Shown: in pieces, positions 1 to 9,666 of the stretch
How the letters are laid out: the number at the start of each line of letters is the position of its first letter
Position numbering within the stretch: position 1 is the first letter of the stretch
Assembly (NCBI GenBank): GCA_903879975.1
Contig: CAIRNL010000788.1
Coordinates: 1-11,078, forward strand
Length of the DNA: 11,078 nt
Reading direction: 5' to 3'
DNA from: an uncultured Chloroflexota bacterium
GTDB lineage: Bacteria; Chloroflexota; Anaerolineae; Caldilineales; Caldilineaceae
The notes under the pieces: generated by a model
The model's database searches: none
Told to the model about the DNA's origin: nothing
The model's input: the letters and a program-made list of their open reading frames with translations, nothing else
Position numbers and translations under genes: made by a program

Positions 1-2
1 AG

Positions 3-590
3 GAGGTCTGGATCTCTGATGACCTGACCAACGAAGACAACGAGAAGTTTGCCCCGGTCATCACCGATATCCCGGCGCCATCGCAGCCAGTTGCCCAGGC
101 GCCCGCCGCACAGCCGACGCCGGTGCAGGCCGCTCCTGCTGAGCCTACTCCCACGCCTGTGCCGGCGCCGCCGCCTGCCGCTGACCCGTGTGCGGGTATC
201 AGCGGCGACGGCTGCAAGTTCAAGCTGCGCGGCGGTCCCAGCTTTGCCGGAAATGGCGGTGCCGAACTCAAGCTGCAGCTGCGTTTCATCCACGGTGGTG
301 TCGACGGCGGCCAGCCGCAGGGCAGCTACTTCGTGTGGATGGAGAAGGATGGCCAGAAGCTCCCCATCTCCGACAGCATCCGCAGCATTGCCCTGCAAGA
401 TCAGCAGGGGACGCTCGGCAAGTACAACTATGAGGTCAAGATTGCCCCCAGTTCCATCCCGGGTGGCACCGTTGCCGGCAACTACGCCATCTGGGTGCTC
501 GACGGCAACGGTGAACGTGATAGCCAGACCTTCTCGCTCTCCATCCCAGACGGTCAGGGCGAGGTGTGGATGGAGTTTGACCAGGGATAG
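3..590 (+). CDS. Probable exported protein, 3' end (Pro-rich linker plus C-terminal beta-rich domain)
   Basis: The reading frame is already open at the left edge, so only the last 195 residues are visible. About 20 residues (beginning EVWISDD) precede a linker of roughly 40 residues rich in Pro, Ala, Thr and Gln. A C-terminal domain of about 130 residues then starts at a closely spaced Cys pair (DPCAGISGDGC) and alternates short hydrophobic and polar stretches, as beta-sandwich domains do. The visible N-terminal EVW motif resembles the GEVWMEFD near the C-terminus, which suggests the end of a preceding copy of the same domain (inference). Pro/Thr linkers and Cys pairs suit an extracytoplasmic protein, but the signal peptide would lie outside the window. 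I do not recognise the family. An in-frame GTG at 123 lacks an SD and sits inside the linker, so it is not taken as a start. The stop is one base from the convergent stop of the next gene. Confidence 0.75.
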   Translation, partial: EVWISDDLTNEDNEKFAPVITDIPAPSQPVAQAPAAQPTPVQAAPAEPTPTPVPAPPPAADPCAGISGDGCKFKLRGGPSFAGNGGAELKLQLRFIHGGVDGGQPQGSYFVWMEKDGQKLPISDSIRSIALQDQQGTLGKYNYEVKIAPSSIPGGTVAGNYAIWVLDGNGERDSQTFSLSIPDGQGEVWMEFDQG

Positions 591-591
591 A

Positions 592-3306
<2,715 letters not shown>

Positions 3307-3347
3307 CGTACTGTCTTTCTCCTGACGTGATGCCGGGCGATCCCGGC

Positions 3348-4493
3348 TCACGCAACAACGTGCAAGGACTGGAACCCGCTGGTCAACGCTTCACCCCCGT
3401 CGGCACGTACGACGACGACATCCTCCACCCGTGCGCCAAGATGATGCGGCATAAAGATGCTTGGCTCGACAGTGAAGCACATGCCCTCCTCCAGTATAGT
3501 GTCGTCGCCTGCGGTGAGGAAGGGCGGTTCGTGTACGTCCATCCCGATGCCGTGGCCGAGGCGATGACGGAAGGCCGCCCCATAGCCACCGTCGACGATG
3601 ACGCGGCGGGCTGCAGCGTCGGCGGCCTCACAGGTGCTGCCGACACGCAATGCGGCGATGCCGGCAGCCTGCGCCGCCATCACCAGCGCGTGAACGCGGC
3701 GGTATTCCTCGTCCGGTTCGCCGAAGAAAACGGAGCGGCCATAATCGTAGCAATAGCCTTCGTAGACGGCGCCGAAGTCGAACGAGACTGACACAGGTGC
3801 CTCCAGCGGTATTTGTAGCACTTCCTCGCGATTGGAGAAGCCGAAGGGATACTCTCTGCCCATGTTATAGAAAGACGTGACGAAGGAGTGGGTGCGGCTA
3901 CCGTGTTTGCGCAACTGGTAGTTGACCTCTGTGATCAGGTCGAGGTTGGTCATCCCGTGCTTGAGCTGCCGTAGCGTCGCCAGATAGGCTGCCTCGGTGA
4001 TTTCGCCGGCCTTGCGCATGATGGCAAGTTCGTCCGTATCCTTGATGCGGCGGAGCGGTGCTAGGATGGCCGATGCCAGGCTCAGTTCGGCTGCGCTGCG
4101 CAGCTTCTGCACGTTGAGCACCAGCTGTGCCCACGAACGGTCGTCGACAGCGATGTGGGCGTTTGGCGGCACGCTCAGGGTCGTCATGGTCTCGGCGGCC
4201 AGTGCAACTGGATCGCCGGCATCGGGTAGCACGCGCACATCGTAGCCGGGGATGGCGCCCAGATGGAAGTCCGCCAGCATGCGCGGCAGGGTCAGGATCG
4301 GCGCGCCCTGCTGTGGGACCCACGCACCGGTGAGCCATTCGCCAGGGTACATAGTATTGCCGTAATTGGGTTCGTCGCGTGCTATGCCCGTGAGGTACTG
4401 CAGGTTCGTCGACGCGTTGAGAAAGAGCAGATCGATGTTGTGCGCAGCCATTGCCTGCTGGACGCGCGCCAGGCGCCTGGTATAGTCAAACAT
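3348..4493 (-). CDS. M24-family metallopeptidase (Xaa-Pro aminopeptidase/dipeptidase-like)
   Basis: This 381-residue protein has the creatinase/Xaa-Pro peptidase layout. An N-terminal domain (residues 1-~145, with NASTNLQYLTGI typical of the family) precedes a pita-bread catalytic domain. All five metal ligands expected for a dinuclear M24 site are visible: Asp239 (SFDFGA), Asp250 (CYDYGR), His314 (LGHGIGMDVHE), Glu343 (FTVEPSIF) and Glu357 (ARVEDVV). No signal peptide is seen, so it is likely cytoplasmic. The family cleaves N-terminal residues next to proline or splits Xaa-Pro dipeptides; some members instead hydrolyse creatine-like amides, so the substrate is open. The ATG at 4493 has GGAG 8 nt upstream and matches the normal family N-terminus. 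The open frame extends upstream to 4721, but that part lacks family similarity and overlaps promoter-like sequence. It is the first gene of a two-gene unit with the UxaA-like gene. Confidence 0.92.
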   Translation of the reverse strand: MFDYTRRLARVQQAMAAHNIDLLFLNASTNLQYLTGIARDEPNYGNTMYPGEWLTGAWVPQQGAPILTLPRMLADFHLGAIPGYDVRVLPDAGDPVALAAETMTTLSVPPNAHIAVDDRSWAQLVLNVQKLRSAAELSLASAILAPLRRIKDTDELAIMRKAGEITEAAYLATLRQLKHGMTNLDLITEVNYQLRKHGSRTHSFVTSFYNMGREYPFGFSNREEVLQIPLEAPVSVSFDFGAVYEGYCYDYGRSVFFGEPDEEYRRVHALVMAAQAAGIAALRVGSTCEAADAAARRVIVDGGYGAAFRHRLGHGIGMDVHEPPFLTAGDDTILEEGMCFTVEPSIFMPHHLGARVEDVVVVRADGGEALTSGFQSLHVVA

Positions 4494-4527
4494 TTCGTGT
4501 TCTCCGAAGTTCTGTGCAAAAGCAATC

Positions 4528-4555
4528 AAAATAGCAGTTGGGCGGTTCGGGCAAT
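4528..4555 (-). promoter_or_regulatory. Candidate promoter for the M24 peptidase / UxaA-like unit
   Basis: On the minus strand the hexamer TATTTT (4528-4533) is preceded by TGC, giving an extended -10. ATTGCC or TTGCCC lies 15-16 bp upstream (4549-4555) as a weak -35. Transcription would start near 4520, leaving a leader of about 28 nt before the ATG at 4493 and containing its GGAG. This is motif reading only. Confidence 0.35.
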
Positions 4556-4556
4556 C

Positions 4557-4580
4557 TTCCAAACCGAAGAACCTTTGGAA
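4557..4580. repeat. Inverted repeat TTCCAAA-N10-TTTGGAA, possible operator
   Basis: Two perfect 7-bp arms lie 10 bp apart, so their centres are 17 bp apart and they face the same side of the helix more closely than an average pair. The element sits immediately upstream of the candidate minus-strand -35. The position suits binding by a dimeric regulator of the peptidase/UxaA unit. A chance 7-bp repeat in a region of this size is not rare, so confidence is low. Confidence 0.3.
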
Positions 4581-4640
4581 TTGTATGTTGTTTCGGTGTT
4601 GGCGACAACCGGCGCTCCGGCGTGAAACGAACGGCTGCGA

Positions 4641-4657
4641 GAGCGCAATCTGCGCTC
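4641..4657. repeat. Short hairpin GAGCGCA-ATC-TGCGCTC
   Basis: Perfect 7-bp GC-rich arms surround a 3-nt loop in the middle of the divergent intergenic region. No T-run follows on either strand, so it is a poor intrinsic terminator. It could be a regulator site or a structured leader segment. Confidence 0.3.
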
Positions 4658-4838
4658 GTATGGTTCCTACCACTGGTTTGTGCAGCACACTTTTAACATC
4701 ATTCTCAGCTGGAGTTAACACTGCTGCATCGAAAACAGCGTAGAATGTGAGTACGGCATTGCAGGTGACACCCTATTTGCCGCACCCGCGCCGTATGGAA
4801 CGGGCGTGCTATCTTCATGATATTAAGGAAAGGGAACT

Positions 4839-5321
4839 ATGGCCGGTCTTCAGGCAACGATGCGACGTAACCTATTGAATATTCTCCTGGTGTTTCTGTT
4901 TGGCGGCTTTGGCATGCTGCTGACGGAACTGCTCATGACCAACCACGTCGACGGAATTCAGAATGTAGCCAATGTTGCGTCACTTGCCGGCGCTGTTGTG
5001 ATTTTTCTGGGCTTCTTTGCCAAGGGGATGTTTCGCCACCTGCTCGTGCTGCTGCTGCTCGTGCTCTCCCTGAGCGGGCTGCTGGGTGCCTGGGAGCACC
5101 TTCAGGAGAGCCGCGAAGCGCGTGTGCCCGCTGCAGTGGCGGCTCGCCTGGACAGCGATCAGGAGGATGAGAGCGGTGAGGCAGGTGAGAGAGGTGAGAG
5201 CAGTGAGAGGGGTGAGGGGGCGCCTCCGCCGCTTGCCCCGCTCAGCCTGTCCGGGCTTGCACTGATGGGTGCCGTGGTCCTGCTTGCCAAGCCTGACGCT
5301 ACAGAAGGCGCGCAGCAGTAG
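4839..5321 (+). CDS. Small multi-TM membrane protein with an acidic repeat linker, function unknown
   Basis: The 160-residue product has three clear hydrophobic segments (residues 11-32, 43-62 and 66-85) and a fourth, weaker one at 134-150. Between the third and fourth lies a hydrophilic linker (86-133) dominated by Glu, Gly, Ser and Arg. It includes a (G/S/D)-E-x tripeptide repeated six times at 110-127, encoded by a 9-bp DNA repeat. The first residues are short and positively charged (MRRN), which suggests the N-terminus is cytoplasmic. The ATG is supported by AAGGA 9 nt upstream. The gene is monocistronic, divergent from the peptidase gene and convergent with the muramidase gene, so context gives no function. 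No catalytic motif was seen and I do not recognise the family. Confidence 0.75.
   Translation: MAGLQATMRRNLLNILLVFLFGGFGMLLTELLMTNHVDGIQNVANVASLAGAVVIFLGFFAKGMFRHLLVLLLLVLSLSGLLGAWEHLQESREARVPAAVAARLDSDQEDESGEAGERGESSERGEGAPPPLAPLSLSGLALMGAVVLLAKPDATEGAQQ
5166..5219 (+). repeat. In-gene tandem repeat, 9-bp unit, six copies
   Basis: Six imperfect copies of a unit close to GGTGAGAGN run in frame through the linker of the small membrane protein. The central GTGAG is kept in five copies; the first has ATGAG. A period divisible by three means slippage would lengthen or shorten the linker without a frameshift. Confidence 0.85.
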
Positions 5322-5330
5322 AGAGAAACG

Positions 5331-5359
5331 AGTAGGGCGATTTGCCAAATCGCCCTACT
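5331..5359. terminator. Perfect 13-bp-arm palindrome between convergent genes, probable bidirectional terminator
   Basis: Arms AGTAGGGCGATTT and AAATCGCCCTACT surround a GCC loop, 29 bp in all with no mismatch. It lies 9 bp after the stop of the membrane-protein gene and 60 bp beyond the stop of the convergent muramidase gene. Read on the minus strand it is followed by a pyrimidine-rich CGTTTCTCTCT, better suited to termination than the plus-strand side, which has no T-run. Its perfect symmetry also fits a dispersed palindromic intergenic element. Confidence 0.6.
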
Positions 5360-5419
5360 ACAGTTGTGTCATACCGCACCTGGGCAGGTTTACGCGGAGG
5401 AGCGAGCAGGCGAGCGATG

Positions 5420-8383
5420 TCAGCGCAGGCCAGGACGTTGACTGCTGCGTTCGGCGTGCTTGTCGAGCATTTCCTTGATCTGCTTGACCGACTCGTTTGT
5501 GGCGTCTTCCAGATCTTGCTGTACGCTGTTCTGTTCAGCCATATAGGCCAGGCGCGTCCAGTAGGTGTTGTAAATCATCCCGAGCCAGGTGATGAACTGC
5601 AGATTCTCTTCTAAGGCCTGGAGCGGCCGCGTCAGGAAGAAAGTGAGGAATGCCGCGACGCCTACACCGCCAAAGATGAGCGTGTACATTTCCTTGCCTG
5701 TCTCTACACTGAGTCGTGCTGCCACAACCAAGGCACCCATGCCGACAAGGAAGAGCACGACATACATGACGACCGTCAACCAGTACGGATACATGAAGGC
5801 ATGGAGGGTGCGGTCGAACATGCGGCTGTTGTTCTCAAAGCCGCGTTCGACGTGCCTGCGCCACGCCTCGTATAACTCTGGGTCGGCTTTCGCCAGAGGC
5901 TTTCCGCCTGGCCCAACCGGGGGAACTGGTGCAGGCAACGCCTGTGGCTCGGCAACAACGATGTTTTCGACTACTTCAGCCATACTGTCCTCCTGTAAAT
6001 CGGCGGCTTCGATGATGAGTGGAGACGCTGCGGCTGGGGCTACCACGAGCGCTTGATAACGGGCCAGCTGTGAGCGGATGATGGCGGCATAGGCCTCGGC
6101 ATTGCCGGGGCCATTGTAGGCGGCAGCAAAGGCGACAAAGTCGCCGCGCTGGATTGCGGGCAGCAGGAAGCGCCCCTGCACGAAGCGAAACAGCCCCTCG
6201 AACTGCGCCCGCACGCTTGCCTGGAAGGCAGCAAACATCGCCTGGACCGAGGGATAGTCGATGACCAGGTGGTTGAAGCCCATGATCTGCGGCGCGCCCA
6301 TGCTGATGGCGCGCATCGCTGCTGTCTCATCTAGCGAGCGAGCAAAGGAGAAGACCTCCCATTCGGCTGCCTGATTGCCGTGAAAGGGTTGCCATGGCGC
6401 GTCCGGCGATTGGCGCCATGCGTGATCCTGGACGACATTTTCGCGATTGTAGCGGAAGTGGAGGTCGAACTGCCCTGCATCGGCCGGCTGCCATTCTCGG
6501 TGAAAGATGTGCACCTCAAAGCGGATGGTCATACGCCCGTCGCCGCCATAGGGTTCGCCGGCGGACTCGGCCAGCAGCACGGCCAGCGCCACGCCCGGAT
6601 CGATGCCCAGGCGCGCAGAGAGTCGCTTGAGCAGGCCGCCAAAACTGTTCCAGGTACGGATCAGGCGCCGCTCGGCAGCGTTCGCATCCGCCATTTCGGC
6701 GATCTGTTCGGCCGCCGGCAATGCCAGGTCAAGGCTGTCGTCGCTGCTGAGCGATGGCCAGGGGGTGACTGTGACCGTCCGCAGCACGTGGGCGCCAAAA
6801 ACGTAGCCATCGTCTGGCCCGGCCAGCACATAAAGCCACTGACCTGCCTCCATCAGAACATCAAGGCTCGTCTCGTGGGCAAGTGTCGTCTGGATCGTGC
6901 TGGTCGTGTCCGGTGCCGTACGCAGGTTGAGCCCGTCCGGTGCGTTGACCAGCCCCGTCCACTGCCGCTGGCTGCGTAACTCCTCGATCAGCCGGCTGCG
7001 CACTGCCGCCTGCTCCTGAACGGTGAGACCGGTAAGTTTCTCCAGCGGCACACCGGCATAGAGGGACTCGCGCTGTGCGGTAAGCGGCTGCAGGTCGACT
7101 CCGCCTCGCTCCAGCAGAGCCCACGCTGTCTCGCCCAAGGCCAGTGCCGCATCGTGCAGCGCGTTGATGGCCTGCTGGTTGGTGTAGATGGGGGGGATGC
7201 GCGTCAACGGGCGCTCTTGTAGCGGCGGCAGCTCAGGGGGGAGTACGGCCAGGCTGGCGCGCGGCGCTGGCGTCTGAAATCGCTCGGCCGGCTGGAGTTG
7301 CAGCGCCTGGCGGAAGTCATCGATGATACCGGGGCGGTCAGCGATCGACCACTGTGCCTGGTGATGCACCTCGCGTGGCGGCCAGCGGTAGAGGATCAGC
7401 GCCTGGATCGGCTGGTGCGCAGGATCGGCGTTCCAGTCGGCGATCTCCTCGCAGGCTGTGCGTACCCAGCCGATGTTACGGCCATCTTCCCAGCCGCGCG
7501 CTGGGTCGGTCGGGTCCGTCTCCGTGATAAGCACGGGCAACCCTTTGAAGCGATCGGGGATGGCAGCCATGAAATCTCGATAGCTGCGAAATTCGTCGCG
7601 CAAGTGGCGATAGCCGTCGGCGTTGAATGGAATGTCGACGCGGATGCGGCTGGCATCGAGAAACCGTGTGTAGGTATGGATGGCCAATCCATCGCAGCCG
7701 CCCACCGGGACTTCGGCCAAGAGATCCGCAAAGTATTGCGCCCAGTCGCCGCTAGGGTTGCCCGCATAGCGCGTCTCAGCGTTCCACGGTGCCGGACCTG
7801 CCACCAGGACAAGATCGTCGGCGTGGCCTGGTAACTGGTGGATGGCGGCGCGACAACGGTGATAGCAGTCGGCGTACTGCTTGGGTAGGATGAACTGCCC
7901 CTCTGGCCGCTCGCTCCCGTGATTGGGTTCGTTGCCGATGATCCAGGTTTTGCAGCCGCGTGTGCGCGCAACGAAGGCTGCGCACGAACGAGCAAAGTCA
8001 TCGTAGCGTTCCGGTTTGGGGATGCTGCCAACCGGCTCGTAGCCGTTGTGCAGCCGCACAACAACGCCCAGCCCGCGCCCTGACAGGTGCGTGAAATCGG
8101 TAGGCGTACCGTGGCCGCCGTCCAACCCGACCGTTGCCAGTGCCAACACCCACCCCGCCCGGCCGGCATCGAGCATCAGCTGTTCGCCGCCGGCCTCGTG
8201 TAGCCCATAGATGTAAGGCGGGAAGAACGAGGGGCGCGCGGGCTGGCTCTCGCCTGCGACGATCGTTGTGGCGGCAGAGACGATGCTCCCCCCTGCGTCC
8301 GCCGCTGCAGGCATAGCGGAGGGCGGTCTGGACGATCGTCTGCGCGTCTGCCTGGGCTTCGCTTCAGAGTGTGTTGGTGCCAT
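5420..8383 (-). CDS. Membrane-anchored multidomain glycosidase / N-acetylmuramidase
   Basis: This 987-residue protein has several parts. Residues 1-50 are a basic, Pro/Ala-rich tail with no signal peptide. Residues ~52-360 resemble a TIM-barrel glycoside hydrolase, with IIGNEPNH (Glu152, candidate acid/base), HTYTRF and ITETD (Glu288, candidate nucleophile). Residues ~477-535 look like a bacterial SH3 domain (GLNLRTAPD, WLYVLAG, GYVFG). Residues ~575-780 match the N-acetylmuramidase/DUF3380 lysozyme fold: AESAG (Glu606, likely catalytic), RFEVHIFHR, SMGAPQIMGFNH and AAYNGPGN. After a Pro-rich linker come two membrane segments (~864-889 and ~898-917) and a charged, helical tail of about 70 residues. 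Peptidoglycan cleavage is the expected role of the muramidase; the barrel substrate is unknown. The ATG at 8383 has AGGAG 6 nt upstream; the GTG at 8398 is less likely. It is the last gene of the operon, 16 bp after the transglutaminase-like gene. An in-frame ATG at 5983 has its own SD. Confidence 0.88.
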   Translation of the reverse strand: MAPTHSEAKPRQTRRRSSRPPSAMPAAADAGGSIVSAATTIVAGESQPARPSFFPPYIYGLHEAGGEQLMLDAGRAGWVLALATVGLDGGHGTPTDFTHLSGRGLGVVVRLHNGYEPVGSIPKPERYDDFARSCAAFVARTRGCKTWIIGNEPNHGSERPEGQFILPKQYADCYHRCRAAIHQLPGHADDLVLVAGPAPWNAETRYAGNPSGDWAQYFADLLAEVPVGGCDGLAIHTYTRFLDASRIRVDIPFNADGYRHLRDEFRSYRDFMAAIPDRFKGLPVLITETDPTDPARGWEDGRNIGWVRTACEEIADWNADPAHQPIQALILYRWPPREVHHQAQWSIADRPGIIDDFRQALQLQPAERFQTPAPRASLAVLPPELPPLQERPLTRIPPIYTNQQAINALHDAALALGETAWALLERGGVDLQPLTAQRESLYAGVPLEKLTGLTVQEQAAVRSRLIEELRSQRQWTGLVNAPDGLNLRTAPDTTSTIQTTLAHETSLDVLMEAGQWLYVLAGPDDGYVFGAHVLRTVTVTPWPSLSSDDSLDLALPAAEQIAEMADANAAERRLIRTWNSFGGLLKRLSARLGIDPGVALAVLLAESAGEPYGGDGRMTIRFEVHIFHREWQPADAGQFDLHFRYNRENVVQDHAWRQSPDAPWQPFHGNQAAEWEVFSFARSLDETAAMRAISMGAPQIMGFNHLVIDYPSVQAMFAAFQASVRAQFEGLFRFVQGRFLLPAIQRGDFVAFAAAYNGPGNAEAYAAIIRSQLARYQALVVAPAAASPLIIEAADLQEDSMAEVVENIVVAEPQALPAPVPPVGPGGKPLAKADPELYEAWRRHVERGFENNSRMFDRTLHAFMYPYWLTVVMYVVLFLVGMGALVVAARLSVETGKEMYTLIFGGVGVAAFLTFFLTRPLQALEENLQFITWLGMIYNTYWTRLAYMAEQNSVQQDLEDATNESVKQIKEMLDKHAERSSQRPGLR
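5981..5994 (-). promoter_or_regulatory. Internal ribosome-binding site and ATG inside the muramidase gene
   Basis: AGGAGG (5989-5994) lies 5 nt before an in-frame ATG at 5983. This spacing and strength match the operon's real starts. Initiation here would give a 187-residue protein holding only the Pro-rich linker, the two TM segments and the C-terminal helical tail. It is either a second start that yields a free membrane module or the scar of a fusion between two once-separate genes. Confidence 0.45.
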
Positions 8384-8399
8384 AGGTCGCTCCTGCACC

Positions 8400-9647
8400 T
8401 TATTCTAGGGGTGTGACGCCAAGGTCGGCGCGCAAGGTCTTGAGCGGCCAACGCCGGAATCGGCTCGGATCACCGGCCGCCTGCTTTTCCCAGAACTCTG
8501 CCTTGCGCACACCGATCTCCTGTGCTTCGGCAAAGGTGTTGCTGCCGATCATGGTCGTCTCCAGATAGTCCCACCGCCCGCTGTCGAGGCTACGTTCCCA
8601 CGCCACAAAGGCATGTCCCGGCACCACAACAATGGCCGGATGCAGCGATGAGGCCTCTAGCAGGCTGGCAAAAAGCAAGGTGCCGTCGATGCAATTGGCT
8701 TGGCGTTCACACAGGCTCTCGCGTGGCAGGCGTACGCGCTGCCCGCGTGCGCTCTGTTCTGGGTTGAAGCTGAGGGTGGAATTGACGTAGGTGATGCCGG
8801 CATCCTCTTTGAGCGCATCGAAAATTGCACGCGCCTGTGCTGTGACATCGCCCTGGTAGCCGACAAGGCGCTTTTGGGGGTGATGATCGGCTGCCTTGCG
8901 CAGAAAGGCCATGACCTCTGGCCGGTTCGGTGTGACGAATGCACCAAAGTAGCGGGTGAGATCGACCCATGTGCCATTCTGTGGGTCGCGCACCGCCAGC
9001 GGCGCCGCATTGCGTGCCAGCATCCAGATAGGCAGGGAGTCATGCGTTTCGATGCGTAGGGCCGTGTTCCCCCGTGAATCGCCGGCGCTGGAAAACGGCA
9101 GTTCTTCGACCAGCACTGTCACGGTTGCACGCGTCAATTCGCGCACCGGGTCAATCGCCTGCGGAAAGAGCGTCGGCAGCAGCCGCACCGTCCGGTGAGC
9201 GGCGTCTCCGCTGCGATCCAATTCGACCGTGGCAATGGCGTCGGCACTGTATCCCTCGACGCGCGCCAGCACGCGTACTCTGCGCGTCTCGCGTGCTGTG
9301 TTGGTCAGTTCCACTTCGAGCAGCGGGCTGTCGTCCGCGCTCAACAGGTGATAGATTGCTGTGGGGATGTGCGTCATGCGCAGGCGAATGGCGGCATCGA
9401 GTGCCGTGGTTTTGCTGCTGCGCGTGACGACATGGCGCTGCGCCACTGCTGTTTCGGTACGCTCTGCCTGGCGCAGTTTTTCCTCGGCTTCCGCGATATC
9501 ACGCTCAACCTGGCCAGACGTTTCCAGCAAATCGTCTAGGTCTGCAAGCGCAGTCGTGGACAGTATCTCCTGTTGTAGGGAGTTCGCTTGCAGGCGCAGA
9601 TCGTAGATCTGCTGGCGCAGCACAGCCGGATCAATTGTTGCAGACAC
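8400..9647 (-). CDS. Transglutaminase-like Cys-His-Asp protein with N-terminal coiled coil
   Basis: The 415-residue product has a heptad-like, Leu/Gln/Glu-rich helix at residues ~9-69. A beta-rich region (~90-190) reads like an Ig-type domain (LLEVELTNTARETRRVRVLARVEG). The C-terminal catalytic domain carries a transglutaminase-type triad in order: Cys319 (RQANCIDG), His345 (PGHAFVAW) and Asp360 (RWDYLETT). This superfamily includes transglutaminases, peptidases and amidases, so the reaction may be cross-linking, amide hydrolysis or peptide cleavage. No signal peptide or TM segment is visible. The GTG at 9647 is chosen because AAGGAGG lies 6 nt upstream; the upstream TTG at 9695 would overlap the previous gene and add residues without family character. 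It lies 19 bp after the metalloprotease stop and 16 bp before the muramidase ATG, so the three genes are almost certainly co-transcribed. Confidence 0.85.
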   Translation of the reverse strand: MSATIDPAVLRQQIYDLRLQANSLQQEILSTTALADLDDLLETSGQVERDIAEAEEKLRQAERTETAVAQRHVVTRSSKTTALDAAIRLRMTHIPTAIYHLLSADDSPLLEVELTNTARETRRVRVLARVEGYSADAIATVELDRSGDAAHRTVRLLPTLFPQAIDPVRELTRATVTVLVEELPFSSAGDSRGNTALRIETHDSLPIWMLARNAAPLAVRDPQNGTWVDLTRYFGAFVTPNRPEVMAFLRKAADHHPQKRLVGYQGDVTAQARAIFDALKEDAGITYVNSTLSFNPEQSARGQRVRLPRESLCERQANCIDGTLLFASLLEASSLHPAIVVVPGHAFVAWERSLDSGRWDYLETTMIGSNTFAEAQEIGVRKAEFWEKQAAGDPSRFRRWPLKTLRADLGVTPLE

Positions 9648-9653
9648 GATATC

Positions 9654-9660
9654 CCTCCTT
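9654..9660 (-). promoter_or_regulatory. Strong SD deciding the GTG start at 9647
   Basis: AAGGAGG sits 6 nt before GTG, in the 19-bp gap after the TGA of the metalloprotease gene. It rules in the GTG over the longer TTG-initiated reading. Confidence 0.75.
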
Positions 9661-9666
9661 CGTGGC

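Larger units (their letters stand above)
4494..4838. other. Divergent intergenic region between the M24 peptidase and the membrane-protein gene
   Basis: This 345-bp stretch holds no convincing gene. It is visibly more AT-rich than the flanking genes. It must contain promoters for both directions, and it carries two short perfect inverted repeats (4557-4580 and 4641-4657). A minus-strand promoter candidate is listed separately. On the plus side TAGAAT at 4741 could be a -10, but no good -35 lies 16-18 bp before it. An AAGGA SD at 4825-4829 serves the plus-strand gene, with 9 nt to its ATG. Confidence 0.6.

Noticed and set aside
1..27. AGGAGG at 1-6 followed by ATG at 19, like a gene start
   Set aside because: The ATG is followed by ACC and then TGA, so it encodes two residues. 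The real frame (3-590) is already open here.
4494..4721. 76-residue N-terminal extension of the M24 peptidase
   Set aside because: No SD supports the start at 4721 and the extension lacks family character. GGAG before the ATG at 4493 and a family-typical N-terminus decide the shorter form.
5378..5389. ACCTG-GG-CAGGT palindrome downstream of the muramidase stop
   Set aside because: The arms are only 5 bp with a 2-nt loop, so it is too small to call beside the much stronger 5331-5359 palindrome.
7396..8169. 257-codon minus-strand frame inside the glycosidase/muramidase gene
   Set aside because: It is out of frame with the GNEPN/TETD barrel motifs and rich in Ser, Arg and Thr without domains. 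It is a shadow frame.
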